A DNA stretch of 64,000 bases from Acidobacteriota bacterium (GTDB taxonomy: Bacteria > Acidobacteriota > Terriglobia > 20CM-2-55-15): positions 144,050 to 208,049 of the forward strand of contig JAJEEE010000025.1 in NCBI GenBank assembly GCA_022821145.1, given 5' to 3'. How positions within the stretch are numbered: the stretch's first letter is position 1; each line of letters opens with the position of its first letter. Made by a program: the position numbers and the translations under genes. Positions 28,016 to 36,022 of this stretch are shown piece after piece. The notes below the pieces were generated by a model. That model was not told the origin of the DNA and searched no databases. It saw only the letters and a program-made list of their open reading frames with translations.

Positions 28016-29223
28016 TCCTTCTCCAACTCCGCGCGAAGGGCCGCGATAAACCTGTCGACCTGCTTCTTTCGAATGATCAGCGGCGGCAGGAAGCGAAGAA
28101 CCGTGTTCCGGGTCGAGTTCGCGATGAAACCCGCTGCGATCAGGCGTTCCACGACAGGCCGCGCGGCGACGCCAAGCTCGAGGGCCAGCATCAGGCCGTC
28201 GCCGCGGACTTCCGTGGCGGCGGGCAACACCAGCAGCTCCTCCAGCCGCTGTTCGAAGTACGATCCGACGTCTCGAGCGTGATCGAGGAGGCGTTCTTCC
28301 TCAACGATCTTCAGCACCTCCAGGGCGACGCGGCACGCCAGCGGGCCGCCTCCGAACGTCGTGCCGTGAATCCCGGCGCGAATCGGATCCGCCACCGCCG
28401 CTTTCAGAAGGACGGCGCCCATGGGGATGCCGCCGGCGAGCGGTTTGGCGATGGCGATCAGGTCCGGCCGGTCCGCGTACACCGAGCCCGGCGGGAGACA
28501 TCGCTCGAACCCAAACCACCGACCGGTGCGGCCCAGGCCGCACTGGATCTCGTCCGCGATCAACGCGGCGCCGGCGGCGCGGGTGAGCTCGCGTGCGCGC
28601 CGGTAGAACGCATCCGATATCGGCCGGACCCCGCCCTCGCCCTGCACGGCCTCCAGAATGACGGCCGCGACGTCGTCCGAAAACCGGCGCTCGAGGTCCT
28701 CCACGTCGTCGAAGCCGACGAAGTCGAATCCCGGGACCAGCGGTTCGAACGCGTCCCTGTACCGAACGGGATGCGTCGCCGACAACGCCCCCATCGTCCG
28801 CCCGTGAAACGACCCCTCGAGGGCGAGCACGCGGCGCTTCCGGGGCCCGCCGCGCCCGGAATTCGCGAACAGGCGCGCGAACTTGAGGGCCCCCTCGACC
28901 GACTCCGCCCCGCTGTTCGTGAAGAAGGCTTTATCGAGTCCCGAGATCGCGCACAGCCGCTGGGCCAAGCGGCCCGCGTACTCGTGGTACATCAGGTTGG
29001 AAACGTGCAACGGGCGCTTGATCTGCTTGCGCAGAAGCCGCACGATCCGGGGATGGTTATGGCCCAGGATGTTGACGCCGATCCCGGACAGGAGATCGAG
29101 GTACCGCTTGTGGCTCCTGTCGACCAGGTACGGCCCGCGGCCGCGGTCGACGAGGATGGAGTAACGGTTGTAGGTACCGAGCAGGTGCTCCTCTTCGAGC
29201 TCTTGGACGCTTTTGAGAGACAT
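28012..29223 (-). CDS. Class III PLP-dependent aminotransferase (acetylornithine aminotransferase-like)
   Basis: 403 residues. Motifs of the ArgD/omega-aminotransferase group in order: LDLLSGIGVNILGHNHP, TNSGAESVEGALKFAR, LEGSFHGRTMGALSAT, ILEAVQGEGGV, IADEIQCGLGRTGRWF, the PLP lysine in AIAKPLAGGIPMGA, and HGTTFGGGPLACRVALEVL. It could be acetylornithine, succinylornithine or LysW-linked aminotransferase; no other arginine gene is nearby. The leader region faces the selenoprotein gene with a 222-base gap. Confidence 0.87.
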   Translation of the reverse strand: MSLKSVQELEEEHLLGTYNRYSILVDRGRGPYLVDRSHKRYLDLLSGIGVNILGHNHPRIVRLLRKQIKRPLHVSNLMYHEYAGRLAQRLCAISGLDKAFFTNSGAESVEGALKFARLFANSGRGGPRKRRVLALEGSFHGRTMGALSATHPVRYRDAFEPLVPGFDFVGFDDVEDLERRFSDDVAAVILEAVQGEGGVRPISDAFYRRARELTRAAGAALIADEIQCGLGRTGRWFGFERCLPPGSVYADRPDLIAIAKPLAGGIPMGAVLLKAAVADPIRAGIHGTTFGGGPLACRVALEVLKIVEEERLLDHARDVGSYFEQRLEELLVLPAATEVRGDGLMLALELGVAARPVVERLIAAGFIANSTRNTVLRFLPPLIIRKKQVDRFIAALRAELEKE

Positions 29224-29292
29224 CGGGCCGGGGGAGACCGTCGGATCCCCGTTACTGACTGAAATCGTTGGACTTTACGCGCTTCGGATGCC

Positions 29293-29322
29293 TTGCGCGA
29301 AGTGCAAATCTTAGCATATGAT
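29293..29322 (+). promoter_or_regulatory. Candidate promoter of the peroxiredoxin gene
   Basis: TTGCGC (29293-29298) and TATGAT (29317-29322) with 18 bases between. The -10 matches five of six consensus bases; the -35 is weaker. Predicted leader about 117 bases before ATG 29446. Nothing else recognisable was seen in the gap. Confidence 0.5.
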
Positions 29323-29445
29323 TTGTGCCTCGGGTGCTTTCCCCCGAATCCGTCGGAAAGCTGCACCGACAATGTACGCAACGGTTCCCGCGCTCCGGCG
29401 CCGGAAATCGTAATGAGCAGACACATTTTCAGGAGGACCCCCTCA

Positions 29446-29988
29446 ATGAAAAAGGTCTTCTGGCTGTTGCCGGCCGTCATGGTGTTCTCGACGGCCACGG
29501 CGTTCCCTCAGTTGCAGGCGCCTGGCGCCGACAACACGCCGGCTGTCGGAGAACCGGCCCCCGACTTCGAGGGCCCTGCCGGAATGGGTCCCGCGACCTT
29601 GGGACTCAAGGACTTCGACGGCTACGTCCTGCTCGCGTTCTTCCCAGCGGCCTTCACGGGCGGTTGAACGCGCGAGTTCACCGAGTTCGGTGAAAGACAC
29701 GACGACTTCCAGGCTCTGAACATCGACATCGTGGGCATTTCTCGCGACATGGCGCCGGCGCAGAACGTGTTCAAGGAACAGGTCGGCGCGCAGAACGAGT
29801 TCATCAGCGACCCGTCGATGCGTGTGATCGACATGTACGGCGCGGGGCGGGACGGCGCCAACGCGCCCGCGCAGCGGTTCTATTTCCTGATCGATCCCGA
29901 CGGGACGCTGGTGTGGAAGAACGTGACCAACCAGCTCATCCCGGTGGAAGCCCTGCTCGATGAGTTGACCGAAGTCGTCCAAGGTTGA
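29446..29988 (+). CDS. Secreted selenocysteine-containing peroxiredoxin (AhpC/TSA family), in-frame TGA read as Sec
   Basis: Thiol-peroxidase-type protein whose catalytic position is encoded by TGA. From ATG 29446 (AGGAGG 9 bases upstream) the frame runs 73 codons to TGA at 29665-29667 and then continues in the same frame to TGA at 29986-29988. The first part ends FFPAAFTGG and the second begins TREFTEFGERHDD. Read together, the TGA falls exactly on the peroxidatic cysteine of PxxxTxxC (codon 74). Downstream family features continue: VGISRDMAPAQNVF, FISDPSMRVIDMYG and the conserved arginine in QRFYFLIDPDGTLVW. Residues 1-20 form a signal peptide (KKVFWLLPAVMVFSTATA), so it should act outside the cytoplasm. 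No cysteine occurs in the mature part, suggesting a one-selenol mechanism. A nonsense-mutated pseudogene is the alternative, but the hairpin after TGA argues against it. Confidence 0.85.
29665..29694 (+). promoter_or_regulatory. Bacterial SECIS-like hairpin directly after the Sec TGA
   Basis: Nine bases after TGA (29665-29667) begins a perfect 7-bp stem, TTCACCG (29677-29683) with CGGTGAA (29688-29694), closing a four-base loop AGTT (29684-29687). The loop starts 16 bases past TGA and has G as its second base. This agrees with the bacterial SECIS pattern as I know it: apical loop about 16-37 bases downstream with G among the first two loop bases. Such hairpins are bound by SelB. Confidence 0.75.
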
Positions 29989-29992
29989 ATGC

Positions 29993-30025
29993 GCGGGGAC
30001 GGACCGCTCGCACGTCCGTCCCCGC
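29993..30025 (+). terminator. Strong 12-bp hairpin between the peroxiredoxin and nnrD genes
   Basis: GCGGGGACGGAC (29993-30004) pairs perfectly with GTCCGTCCCCGC (30014-30025) around a 9-base loop. It starts 4 bases after the peroxiredoxin stop and ends 10 bases before the nnrD ATG. There is no T-run, so it may be an attenuating or mRNA-end-protecting stem rather than a classical terminator. Confidence 0.5.
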
Positions 30026-30035
30026 CGCTCCCTAC

Positions 30036-31613
30036 ATGAAGATCCTCACCGCGGCCGAAATCCGGCGGATCGATCGACTGTCCCATGACAAGTACGGCAT
30101 TCCGGGAACGATCCTCATGGAAAACGCCGGCATGCGCGTCGTCGAAGCCGTCGACGGGTGCGTCGACGACCTCGACGGGGCGTCGGTTCTCGTCCTCTGC
30201 GGCAAGGGCAACAACGGCGGCGACGGCTTCGTCGTCGCCCGCCAACTGATCCAGCGCGGCGCCGCGCCCCAAGTGTTCCTGTTCGCCCGGCCCGACGCCG
30301 TCTCGGGCGACGCGCGGCAGAATCTGGACATACTCACGGCTCTCGGCCACGGGCCCGTTGTCGTCGATGACCGGGCCGCCTGGGACGAGGCCGCGTCGCG
30401 GATCGGCGAGGTCGACGTTGTCGTCGACGCCTTGTTGGGAACAGGCCTCTCGAAGCCGGTCGATGGACTGCTGGCGCGGGCGATCTCCTCGATCAACGAT
30501 GTCTTCTCGAAAGCCGCCGTCGTCTCGGTCGACGTGCCGTCGGGAAGCGCCGCCGACAGCGGGGACGTTCAAGGCCCCGTCGTCGAGGCCGACGTCACGG
30601 TCACGTTCTCCGCACTCAAACACTGCCTGGTATCTCCCCCCGCGTGCCACTTTGCGGGCGAGGTCATCGTCGCCGACATCGGCAACCCGCATCCGCTGAT
30701 CGATTCGGCGAAGGACGCCGTCGAGCTGCTCGATCCGGCATCGTTTCCCGACGCCGCGTTTCCTCGGGACCTCGACACGCACAAGGGTGACTACGGGAAG
30801 GTCCTGATCGTCGGAGGGTCGCTGGGCAAGGGCGGCGCGGCGGCAATGGCCGCTCGGGCCGCGCTGCAGTCCGGAGCGGGCCTGGTCACGGCCGCCGTGC
30901 CCCGAGGCACGCTTCCGGTGGTGGCCGGGCATACGCCCGAGGTCATGACGGAGGCGTTGCCCGAGACCGCGGACGGAACTCTTTCGGCGGAAGCGTTGCG
31001 CCGCGTCGGCAGCCGGCTGGTCGACGGCAAGTCGGTCGTCGCCATCGGACCGGGAATCGGAACACATCCCGAGACCTTCGACGCCGTGCGCGAGCTGGTG
31101 AAGGCGCTGGAGTTGCCCGTCGTCCTCGATGCGGACGGAATCAACGCGTTCGCCGGTCATGCCGAGGCATTGATCCCCGACGGTTCGGGCGCCGCGCCGC
31201 GCATCCTCACGCCGCACCCCGGAGAGATGGCGAGGTTGACCGGCGCGAGTATCGCGGAGATCCACCGAGACCGGCTCACCGTCGCCCGGGAGTTCGCCTC
31301 GGCCCACGGTGTCCACATCGTCCTCAAGGGTTTTCGCACGGTCATCGCAGGTCCGGACGGATCGGCTTTCGTGAACCCGACCGGCAACGCCGGGATGGCG
31401 ACGGCCGGAAGCGGCGACGTACTGACGGGAATGATCGCCGGGGTCCTCGGACAACCCCATCTGGGCGCCTTGGCGGAACGCATCGGCCTGGCCGTGTTCC
31501 TCCACGGTCTGGCCGGCGATCGCGCCGCGAACGAGGTCGGCGAAGAATCGATGCTGGCGACCGACATCCTTCATTTTCTTCCCGAAGCCTGGTCGGAGCT
31601 TCGCGACGCCTGA
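30036..31613 (+). CDS. nnrD: Bifunctional NAD(P)H-hydrate epimerase / ADP-dependent NAD(P)H-hydrate dehydratase
   Basis: Repairs damaged NAD(P)HX. 525 residues from ATG 30036 (MKILTAAEIRRIDRLS). The epimerase (YjeF_N) domain occupies about residues 1-215: GTILMENAGMRVVE, LCGKGNNGGDGFVVAR, VDALLGTGLSKPV and VSVDVPSGS. The dehydratase (carbohydrate-kinase-like) domain follows from about 235: KGDYGKVLIVGGSLGKGGAA, LTPHPGEMARL and NPTGNAGMATAGSGDVLTGM. Both catalytic halves look intact. tsaE follows after 3 bases, a common pairing. Confidence 0.95.
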   Translation: MKILTAAEIRRIDRLSHDKYGIPGTILMENAGMRVVEAVDGCVDDLDGASVLVLCGKGNNGGDGFVVARQLIQRGAAPQVFLFARPDAVSGDARQNLDILTALGHGPVVVDDRAAWDEAASRIGEVDVVVDALLGTGLSKPVDGLLARAISSINDVFSKAAVVSVDVPSGSAADSGDVQGPVVEADVTVTFSALKHCLVSPPACHFAGEVIVADIGNPHPLIDSAKDAVELLDPASFPDAAFPRDLDTHKGDYGKVLIVGGSLGKGGAAAMAARAALQSGAGLVTAAVPRGTLPVVAGHTPEVMTEALPETADGTLSAEALRRVGSRLVDGKSVVAIGPGIGTHPETFDAVRELVKALELPVVLDADGINAFAGHAEALIPDGSGAAPRILTPHPGEMARLTGASIAEIHRDRLTVAREFASAHGVHIVLKGFRTVIAGPDGSAFVNPTGNAGMATAGSGDVLTGMIAGVLGQPHLGALAERIGLAVFLHGLAGDRAANEVGEESMLATDILHFLPEAWSELRDA

Positions 31614-31616
31614 CGC

Positions 31617-32039
31617 ATGCGGACAATGCTGTCGCGGTCCGAGGCCGAGACGTTCGAGTTCGCCCGGGCGCTCGCCGCGTCGCTGCGGCTTCCGGCCCAC
31701 GTATTGCTGTTCGGAGAGTTGGGCGCGGGCAAGACGACGTTCACGAAGGGCTTGGCGGCGGGTTTCGGCCTGCCGGACGTCGACGACGTCTCGAGCCCGA
31801 CCTTCACGCTGGTCAACCGGTATTCGGGCCGGGCGCCGATTTACCACGTGGACCTCTATCGCGTCGACTCCGGCGACTTCTGTGGATTGGACCTCGAACG
31901 AATCTTCGACGACCCGGAGAACGTCGTCGTCGTCGAATGGGCCGAACGGCTCGGGGATATGACCCCGCCGGCGCCGGTCCGCGTGAAACTCACCTACGTC
32001 GATGCGCATTCCCGTCGGATCGAGGCCGCCGCCGGATAG
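31617..32039 (+). CDS. tsaE: tRNA threonylcarbamoyladenosine biosynthesis ATPase TsaE
   Basis: 140-residue P-loop ATPase that works with TsaB and TsaD to make t6A37 in tRNA. Walker A GELGAGKTTFTKGLAAGFG, then SSPTFTLVNRY and YHVDLYR, and the Walker B-like VVVVEWAERLG. Located 3 bases after nnrD, a common conserved neighbour. Confidence 0.95.
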   Translation: MRTMLSRSEAETFEFARALAASLRLPAHVLLFGELGAGKTTFTKGLAAGFGLPDVDDVSSPTFTLVNRYSGRAPIYHVDLYRVDSGDFCGLDLERIFDDPENVVVVEWAERLGDMTPPAPVRVKLTYVDAHSRRIEAAAG

Positions 32040-32061
32040 GTCCGGGCGGACAATGACCCTG

Positions 32062-32067
32062 TAGAAT
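32062..32067 (+). promoter_or_regulatory. -10-like hexamer 6 bases before the M16-like protein start
   Basis: TAGAAT ends exactly 6 bases before the ATG at 32074, so a transcript would begin with that ATG. No -35 match. Member of the near-leaderless group. Confidence 0.4.
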
Positions 32068-32073
32068 ATGGGA

Positions 32074-34818
32074 ATGCCGTTCGTGCTCGCATTGTTGCTG
32101 CAGGTCGCCGGGCCGGTCGCGCCGGGCGCGCCCCCGGACCTGCCGTTGGGCGCCCCGAATCCGGACGCCGACGTCATCGTCGGAGGCGAGATCGACGGGC
32201 CGTTCATCTATTGGGAAGACGCGGGCCAGACCACCAAGGTGATCCTGAAGAACGGTCTCACCGTTTTGCTCCACGAAAGCAACGCCGCCGGTCTGACCAG
32301 CATCACCGGCCACGTCAGAGCCGGACACTTCGACGAGCCCGACGCGCTCGCCGGCGTTACCCGCGTGATCTCGGGACTGGTCCTCGACGGCGGCCCGGAC
32401 GGCGCGGGCGCTCGAATCCGAACGCTGGGCGGCGCCGTCAGCGCCTCCATCGGAGGCGAACACACTCTCTACCAGACCATCGTGCCGTCCGAACACGCCG
32501 TGGCTGCGTTGGAAATCCTTGCCGATGGTCTGTGGAACCGGGATCTGGAGCCGGAGCGCGCGGCATGGGAAGTCGAGGCGGCGCTTCGCGAACGAGGCGG
32601 CATGCTCGCCAACGTCGACGCCGTCGCGCGCGACGGCCTCTACCGGACCGCCTTCGTCGCGCATCGCGTGCGGCGCCCGCCGATCGGCGGCGCCGACGCC
32701 CTCCGGAGCTGGGAGCCCGATGATATCGACGGTTTCCGCAACCGGTACTATCAGCCCTCGAACGTGATTCTGACGTTGGTCGGGCGGTTCAACCGGATCG
32801 CGATGCTGGACGAGGTGTTGCGCATCCACGGCGACGTTCCCAACACGCCGGTCGACGCCGAGCCCGCCCCGAGCGAACCGCCCCAACTCGGGCTCCGTTA
32901 CGACTGGATGCGGGGCGCGGTGCGGGAACCCACCATCGCCGTCGGGTACCACGTGCCGGGCGTCGAGGCGGCCGGCCCGGACCCCTACGCCCTGGAAACG
33001 TTGTCCGCCATCCTGACCGGCGGACGCGCTTCCCGTATGAACTGGTTCCTGCGCGACGAGCAGGCGCTCATCGCCCACGCCGAGTCCTCCTACCTCGCGT
33101 TCGGCGGCATGGGGTATTTTCAGATTCTTCTGCGCGCCCCGGACCCGGACGCCGCGCTGATCGCCGTGTTCGGCGAACTCGACCGGATCCGGCGTTTCGG
33201 TGTCACCGGGGAAGACCTGGCGCGCGCCCAGGCCCGGGTTGCCCGCGACTACTATCGCCGGATCGAAACCGTCGGCGGTCTGGGCGTCGAGCTGTCCCTC
33301 GAGGAAGCGCGCGGCGACTGGAAACGGGCACGGTTTCACCTGGACGGAATCGCCGACGTCACCGCCGACGATATCGCCCGGATCGTCGAGCGCCACTTCA
33401 CCCGGGAAAACGTGTCGGTGTTCGAATACCTGCCCTCCTCGTCCACGCGCGCGCTGTCGACCGGCGAGTTCGAATCGCGCGTCCTGGATCGCGTGCCGGT
33501 CAACGTCGTCGAGCGGAGCATCGAGGCCGTGGGCGTATCCGCGGAAATCGAACGCGCCGGCGACGCGCTCGTCGTCGACGTGATCCCGACCCTTCAGCGG
33601 CGCTCCATTCTGCGCGGCCCCGACGTCTATGTCGCCGAAGATCATCGCCTTCCCCTGGTTTCGTTCGGCATCTTCTTTCCCGGCGGCCGCCTTTCCGAGT
33701 CCGCCTCGAACGCCGGCGTCACCGAGCTCATGCTGCACAGCGCGCTGCGCGGCTCACTCCGGTACAACACGGCCGACATCGCGCGGCGCATCGAGAACGC
33801 GGGCGTCGATATCGAGATCGTCAACGAACCCGACTTGTACGGCTACGTCCTCGACGGCTCCAGCTCGGGGATGGACGACGCCATCGGCATTCTGATGGAC
33901 GTCCTGCAGGCGCCCACGTTCCTCGAGCAGGACGTCGAGCGCGAGAAAGCGCTGCAGGCGGCGCGGATCCGAAGCCTGTCCGAAGACGGCGTGGGCCATT
34001 CGCTTCGGTTGTTCCTGGCCACCGTCTTCGACGACCACGCCTACGCGCGCCCAGCGGCCGGGACCGAGACGTCGATCGGGGGCCTGGACGCCGACGACGT
34101 GGTCGAATGGCAACAACAGCACCAGCGGCGCGTGATGCCGGTGATCGTGATTGCCGGCGACACGCGCGGCACCGAGTTGATCGCACCGATCGCCGAAGGA
34201 TTGACGAACGAAGACCTCGTTGCGCGCGATCTCTCGACGCTCCCTTTCCCCGGAGCGCCGCTCGACGAAGAGGAAGCGGCATTCGCAGTCGACGGTCGAC
34301 AAAGCGTGGTCGTCTACGGAACGATGGTCGCGCCGTACGCACACGAGGACCGCCTGGGACTGACCGTCGTCCGCCATGTCCTGTCCGGACGAGGCGGACG
34401 TCTGGATGCGGCGTTGCGCGACGCCGGGGTTCCGGCGCATCCGGTGGACCTCGATGCCGACTTCCACGCCCGGGCCGGCGCCTTCTACGCGTATGCGGCG
34501 TTTTCGCCGGGAGACGAGCCGGCGGTCCGCGGCGCGATCCGTGCCGAGATCGACCGTCTGATCGAGGACGGCGTCACCGTGGATGAAGTCGAGGCCGCCG
34601 TCAATCGCGCCACGCTCCGGCACCGCATGACGCAGGAGACGCGGCGAGGACGTTTGATGGCGTTGGCGCGCGCCGTCGTTGCCGGCGCGGACGTTGCCTC
34701 CGTCGAGCTCCACGGCGAGCAACTGCGTCAAGTGGACCGTGACGTTGTCCGGTTCGTGGCCGAGCGCTACCTGGCCGCGGGACAGTCCAAGACCGTGGTG
34801 GCCCGCGGAGAGCGTTAG
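32074..34818 (+). CDS. Large secreted M16-like peptidase homologue lacking HxxEH zinc motifs
   Basis: 914 residues from ATG 32074 (MPFVLALLLQVAGPVAPGAP, a signal peptide); ATG at 32068 is also in frame. Two M16 pairs in tandem: residues about 50-440 begin VILKNGLTVLLHES, and about 500-900 begin GPDVYVAEDHRLPLVSFGIF. The folds are recognisable (AGVTRVISGLVLDGG; NAGVTELMLHSALRGSLRYN; AIAHAESSYLAFGGMGYF), but where active pitrilysin-type proteases have HxxEH both halves have unrelated residues, and no HxxEH occurs anywhere. It is probably non-catalytic, perhaps a binding partner or chaperone-like periplasmic protein (inference). Confidence 0.78.
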   Translation: MPFVLALLLQVAGPVAPGAPPDLPLGAPNPDADVIVGGEIDGPFIYWEDAGQTTKVILKNGLTVLLHESNAAGLTSITGHVRAGHFDEPDALAGVTRVISGLVLDGGPDGAGARIRTLGGAVSASIGGEHTLYQTIVPSEHAVAALEILADGLWNRDLEPERAAWEVEAALRERGGMLANVDAVARDGLYRTAFVAHRVRRPPIGGADALRSWEPDDIDGFRNRYYQPSNVILTLVGRFNRIAMLDEVLRIHGDVPNTPVDAEPAPSEPPQLGLRYDWMRGAVREPTIAVGYHVPGVEAAGPDPYALETLSAILTGGRASRMNWFLRDEQALIAHAESSYLAFGGMGYFQILLRAPDPDAALIAVFGELDRIRRFGVTGEDLARAQARVARDYYRRIETVGGLGVELSLEEARGDWKRARFHLDGIADVTADDIARIVERHFTRENVSVFEYLPSSSTRALSTGEFESRVLDRVPVNVVERSIEAVGVSAEIERAGDALVVDVIPTLQRRSILRGPDVYVAEDHRLPLVSFGIFFPGGRLSESASNAGVTELMLHSALRGSLRYNTADIARRIENAGVDIEIVNEPDLYGYVLDGSSSGMDDAIGILMDVLQAPTFLEQDVEREKALQAARIRSLSEDGVGHSLRLFLATVFDDHAYARPAAGTETSIGGLDADDVVEWQQQHQRRVMPVIVIAGDTRGTELIAPIAEGLTNEDLVARDLSTLPFPGAPLDEEEAAFAVDGRQSVVVYGTMVAPYAHEDRLGLTVVRHVLSGRGGRLDAALRDAGVPAHPVDLDADFHARAGAFYAYAAFSPGDEPAVRGAIRAEIDRLIEDGVTVDEVEAAVNRATLRHRMTQETRRGRLMALARAVVAGADVASVELHGEQLRQVDRDVVRFVAERYLAAGQSKTVVARGER

Positions 34819-34837
34819 CGGACGGCGGCCCGCGTTG

Positions 34838-36022
34838 CTATCGGCGAAGACGCTGGATCCGGATCGCGCCGCGGGCGGACTCGAGCCTGACGGCGTTGCC
34901 GCCGCCATTGATCTGGCCGCGCCGGCCGACGCTGGTCCCCATCGCGAACGCGTTGCCCAAGTCGGACGGAAGATCGATGAAACCGCCCACGGTCTCCAGA
35001 GGAAACTCGGACCGGATATCGGGTTGGCGGATGACGCTGCGCGCAATCCGGGCTTCGATGTCCGCAGGCATGTCGTCGGGAATCTCGAGCCGTATGTTGC
35101 CCGAATGCGTTGTCAGGCTCACGTGCAGGTCGCCGTCGACCGATAACGGCGTCAACCGGGCTTCGATGTCGCCGGCGGCGCCCGTTGAAGCCTCGATGAA
35201 GGACTCGGCCCGCTCGATCCGTAAATCGCCAAGCTCCGTCGACCCGACGAACGGCCCCCGGACACGCCCGGCGATGATGTTGCCTCCCGCCGTCTGAACC
35301 CGGGTCAGACTCGAGACGCCGATCCGGATGTCGCCCGCCAGCGTGACCGCGTCCATGGGTCCGATGCTCTCGGCAATCCGTATGGCGCCCCCGTTCGTCT
35401 CGGCCCGCACGCGGCCCGCGACCGTTCCCGTGGTGATGGGTCCCGCCATCGTTTCCAACTCGGCGTTCCCTCCGACGTCGCCGATCTCGATCTGGCCGCC
35501 GCCCGCGCTGCGAAGCTCGGCGTGGCCGTCGATATCGCCGGCCAGGATCGAACCTCCCTGGGTCATCATCGCGGCATCGCCGCCGATGCCGCCGGCGATC
35601 ACGGAGCCGCCGGTGGTTCGGGCGGTGACGCTTCCGTCGGTCGACGCGATCCGGATCGTGCCGGCGAAGGTGACCAGGTCGAGGTCGACCGTACGGGGCA
35701 CGCGGATACGCCAATCCAGGGGCGCATAGACCCGATCCGGAACGCGGCCTTCGATCTCGACGCGATCGTCGAGACAGCGCTCCTGGATCTCGACCGGCGC
35801 GTTGGACGTCGTGGACGCTTCGACCGCGACGATGCCGGTCGCGGATGTGTCGACCAGGAGAGCGCCCGAGTCCACGCGAACGAACACCGCGCCGTCTTCC
35901 GGGACCGGACACTCGGCGAGGGCGACGGAATGGAACGCCAGCAGGGCGGGAACAACGGCCAGGATTTCGCGTTGGCGGCGCCGGCCGGTTGCGAATTTCC
36001 TCAAGCTGTCGGACGTCGTCAC
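34838..36022 (-). CDS. Secreted DUF4097-type beta-helix protein
   Basis: 394 residues. The N-terminus is basic, then a hydrophobic signal region (ILAVVPALLAFHSVALA) with likely cleavage before ECPVPEDG. The remainder is a series of short strand repeats around G-G-x-I-x-x-G-x-I-x-G (GGSVIAGGIGG, GGSILAGDIDG, GGQIEIGDVGG, GPITTGTVAG, GAIRIAESIG, GDIRIGVSS, GNIIAGRVRG), as in DUF4097 beta-helical proteins. Start overlaps the anti-sigma gene by one base. It parallels the DUF4097 protein at 18245-19606, which also ends an ECF sigma operon. Confidence 0.78.
   Translation of the reverse strand: MTTSDSLRKFATGRRRQREILAVVPALLAFHSVALAECPVPEDGAVFVRVDSGALLVDTSATGIVAVEASTTSNAPVEIQERCLDDRVEIEGRVPDRVYAPLDWRIRVPRTVDLDLVTFAGTIRIASTDGSVTARTTGGSVIAGGIGGDAAMMTQGGSILAGDIDGHAELRSAGGGQIEIGDVGGNAELETMAGPITTGTVAGRVRAETNGGAIRIAESIGPMDAVTLAGDIRIGVSSLTRVQTAGGNIIAGRVRGPFVGSTELGDLRIERAESFIEASTGAAGDIEARLTPLSVDGDLHVSLTTHSGNIRLEIPDDMPADIEARIARSVIRQPDIRSEFPLETVGGFIDLPSDLGNAFAMGTSVGRRGQINGGGNAVRLESARGAIRIQRLRR

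Noticed and set aside
29731-29988. Separate 85-residue gene starting at the ATG inside the peroxiredoxin
   Set aside because: It is the in-frame continuation of the peroxiredoxin after the TGA and has no ribosome-binding site of its own.
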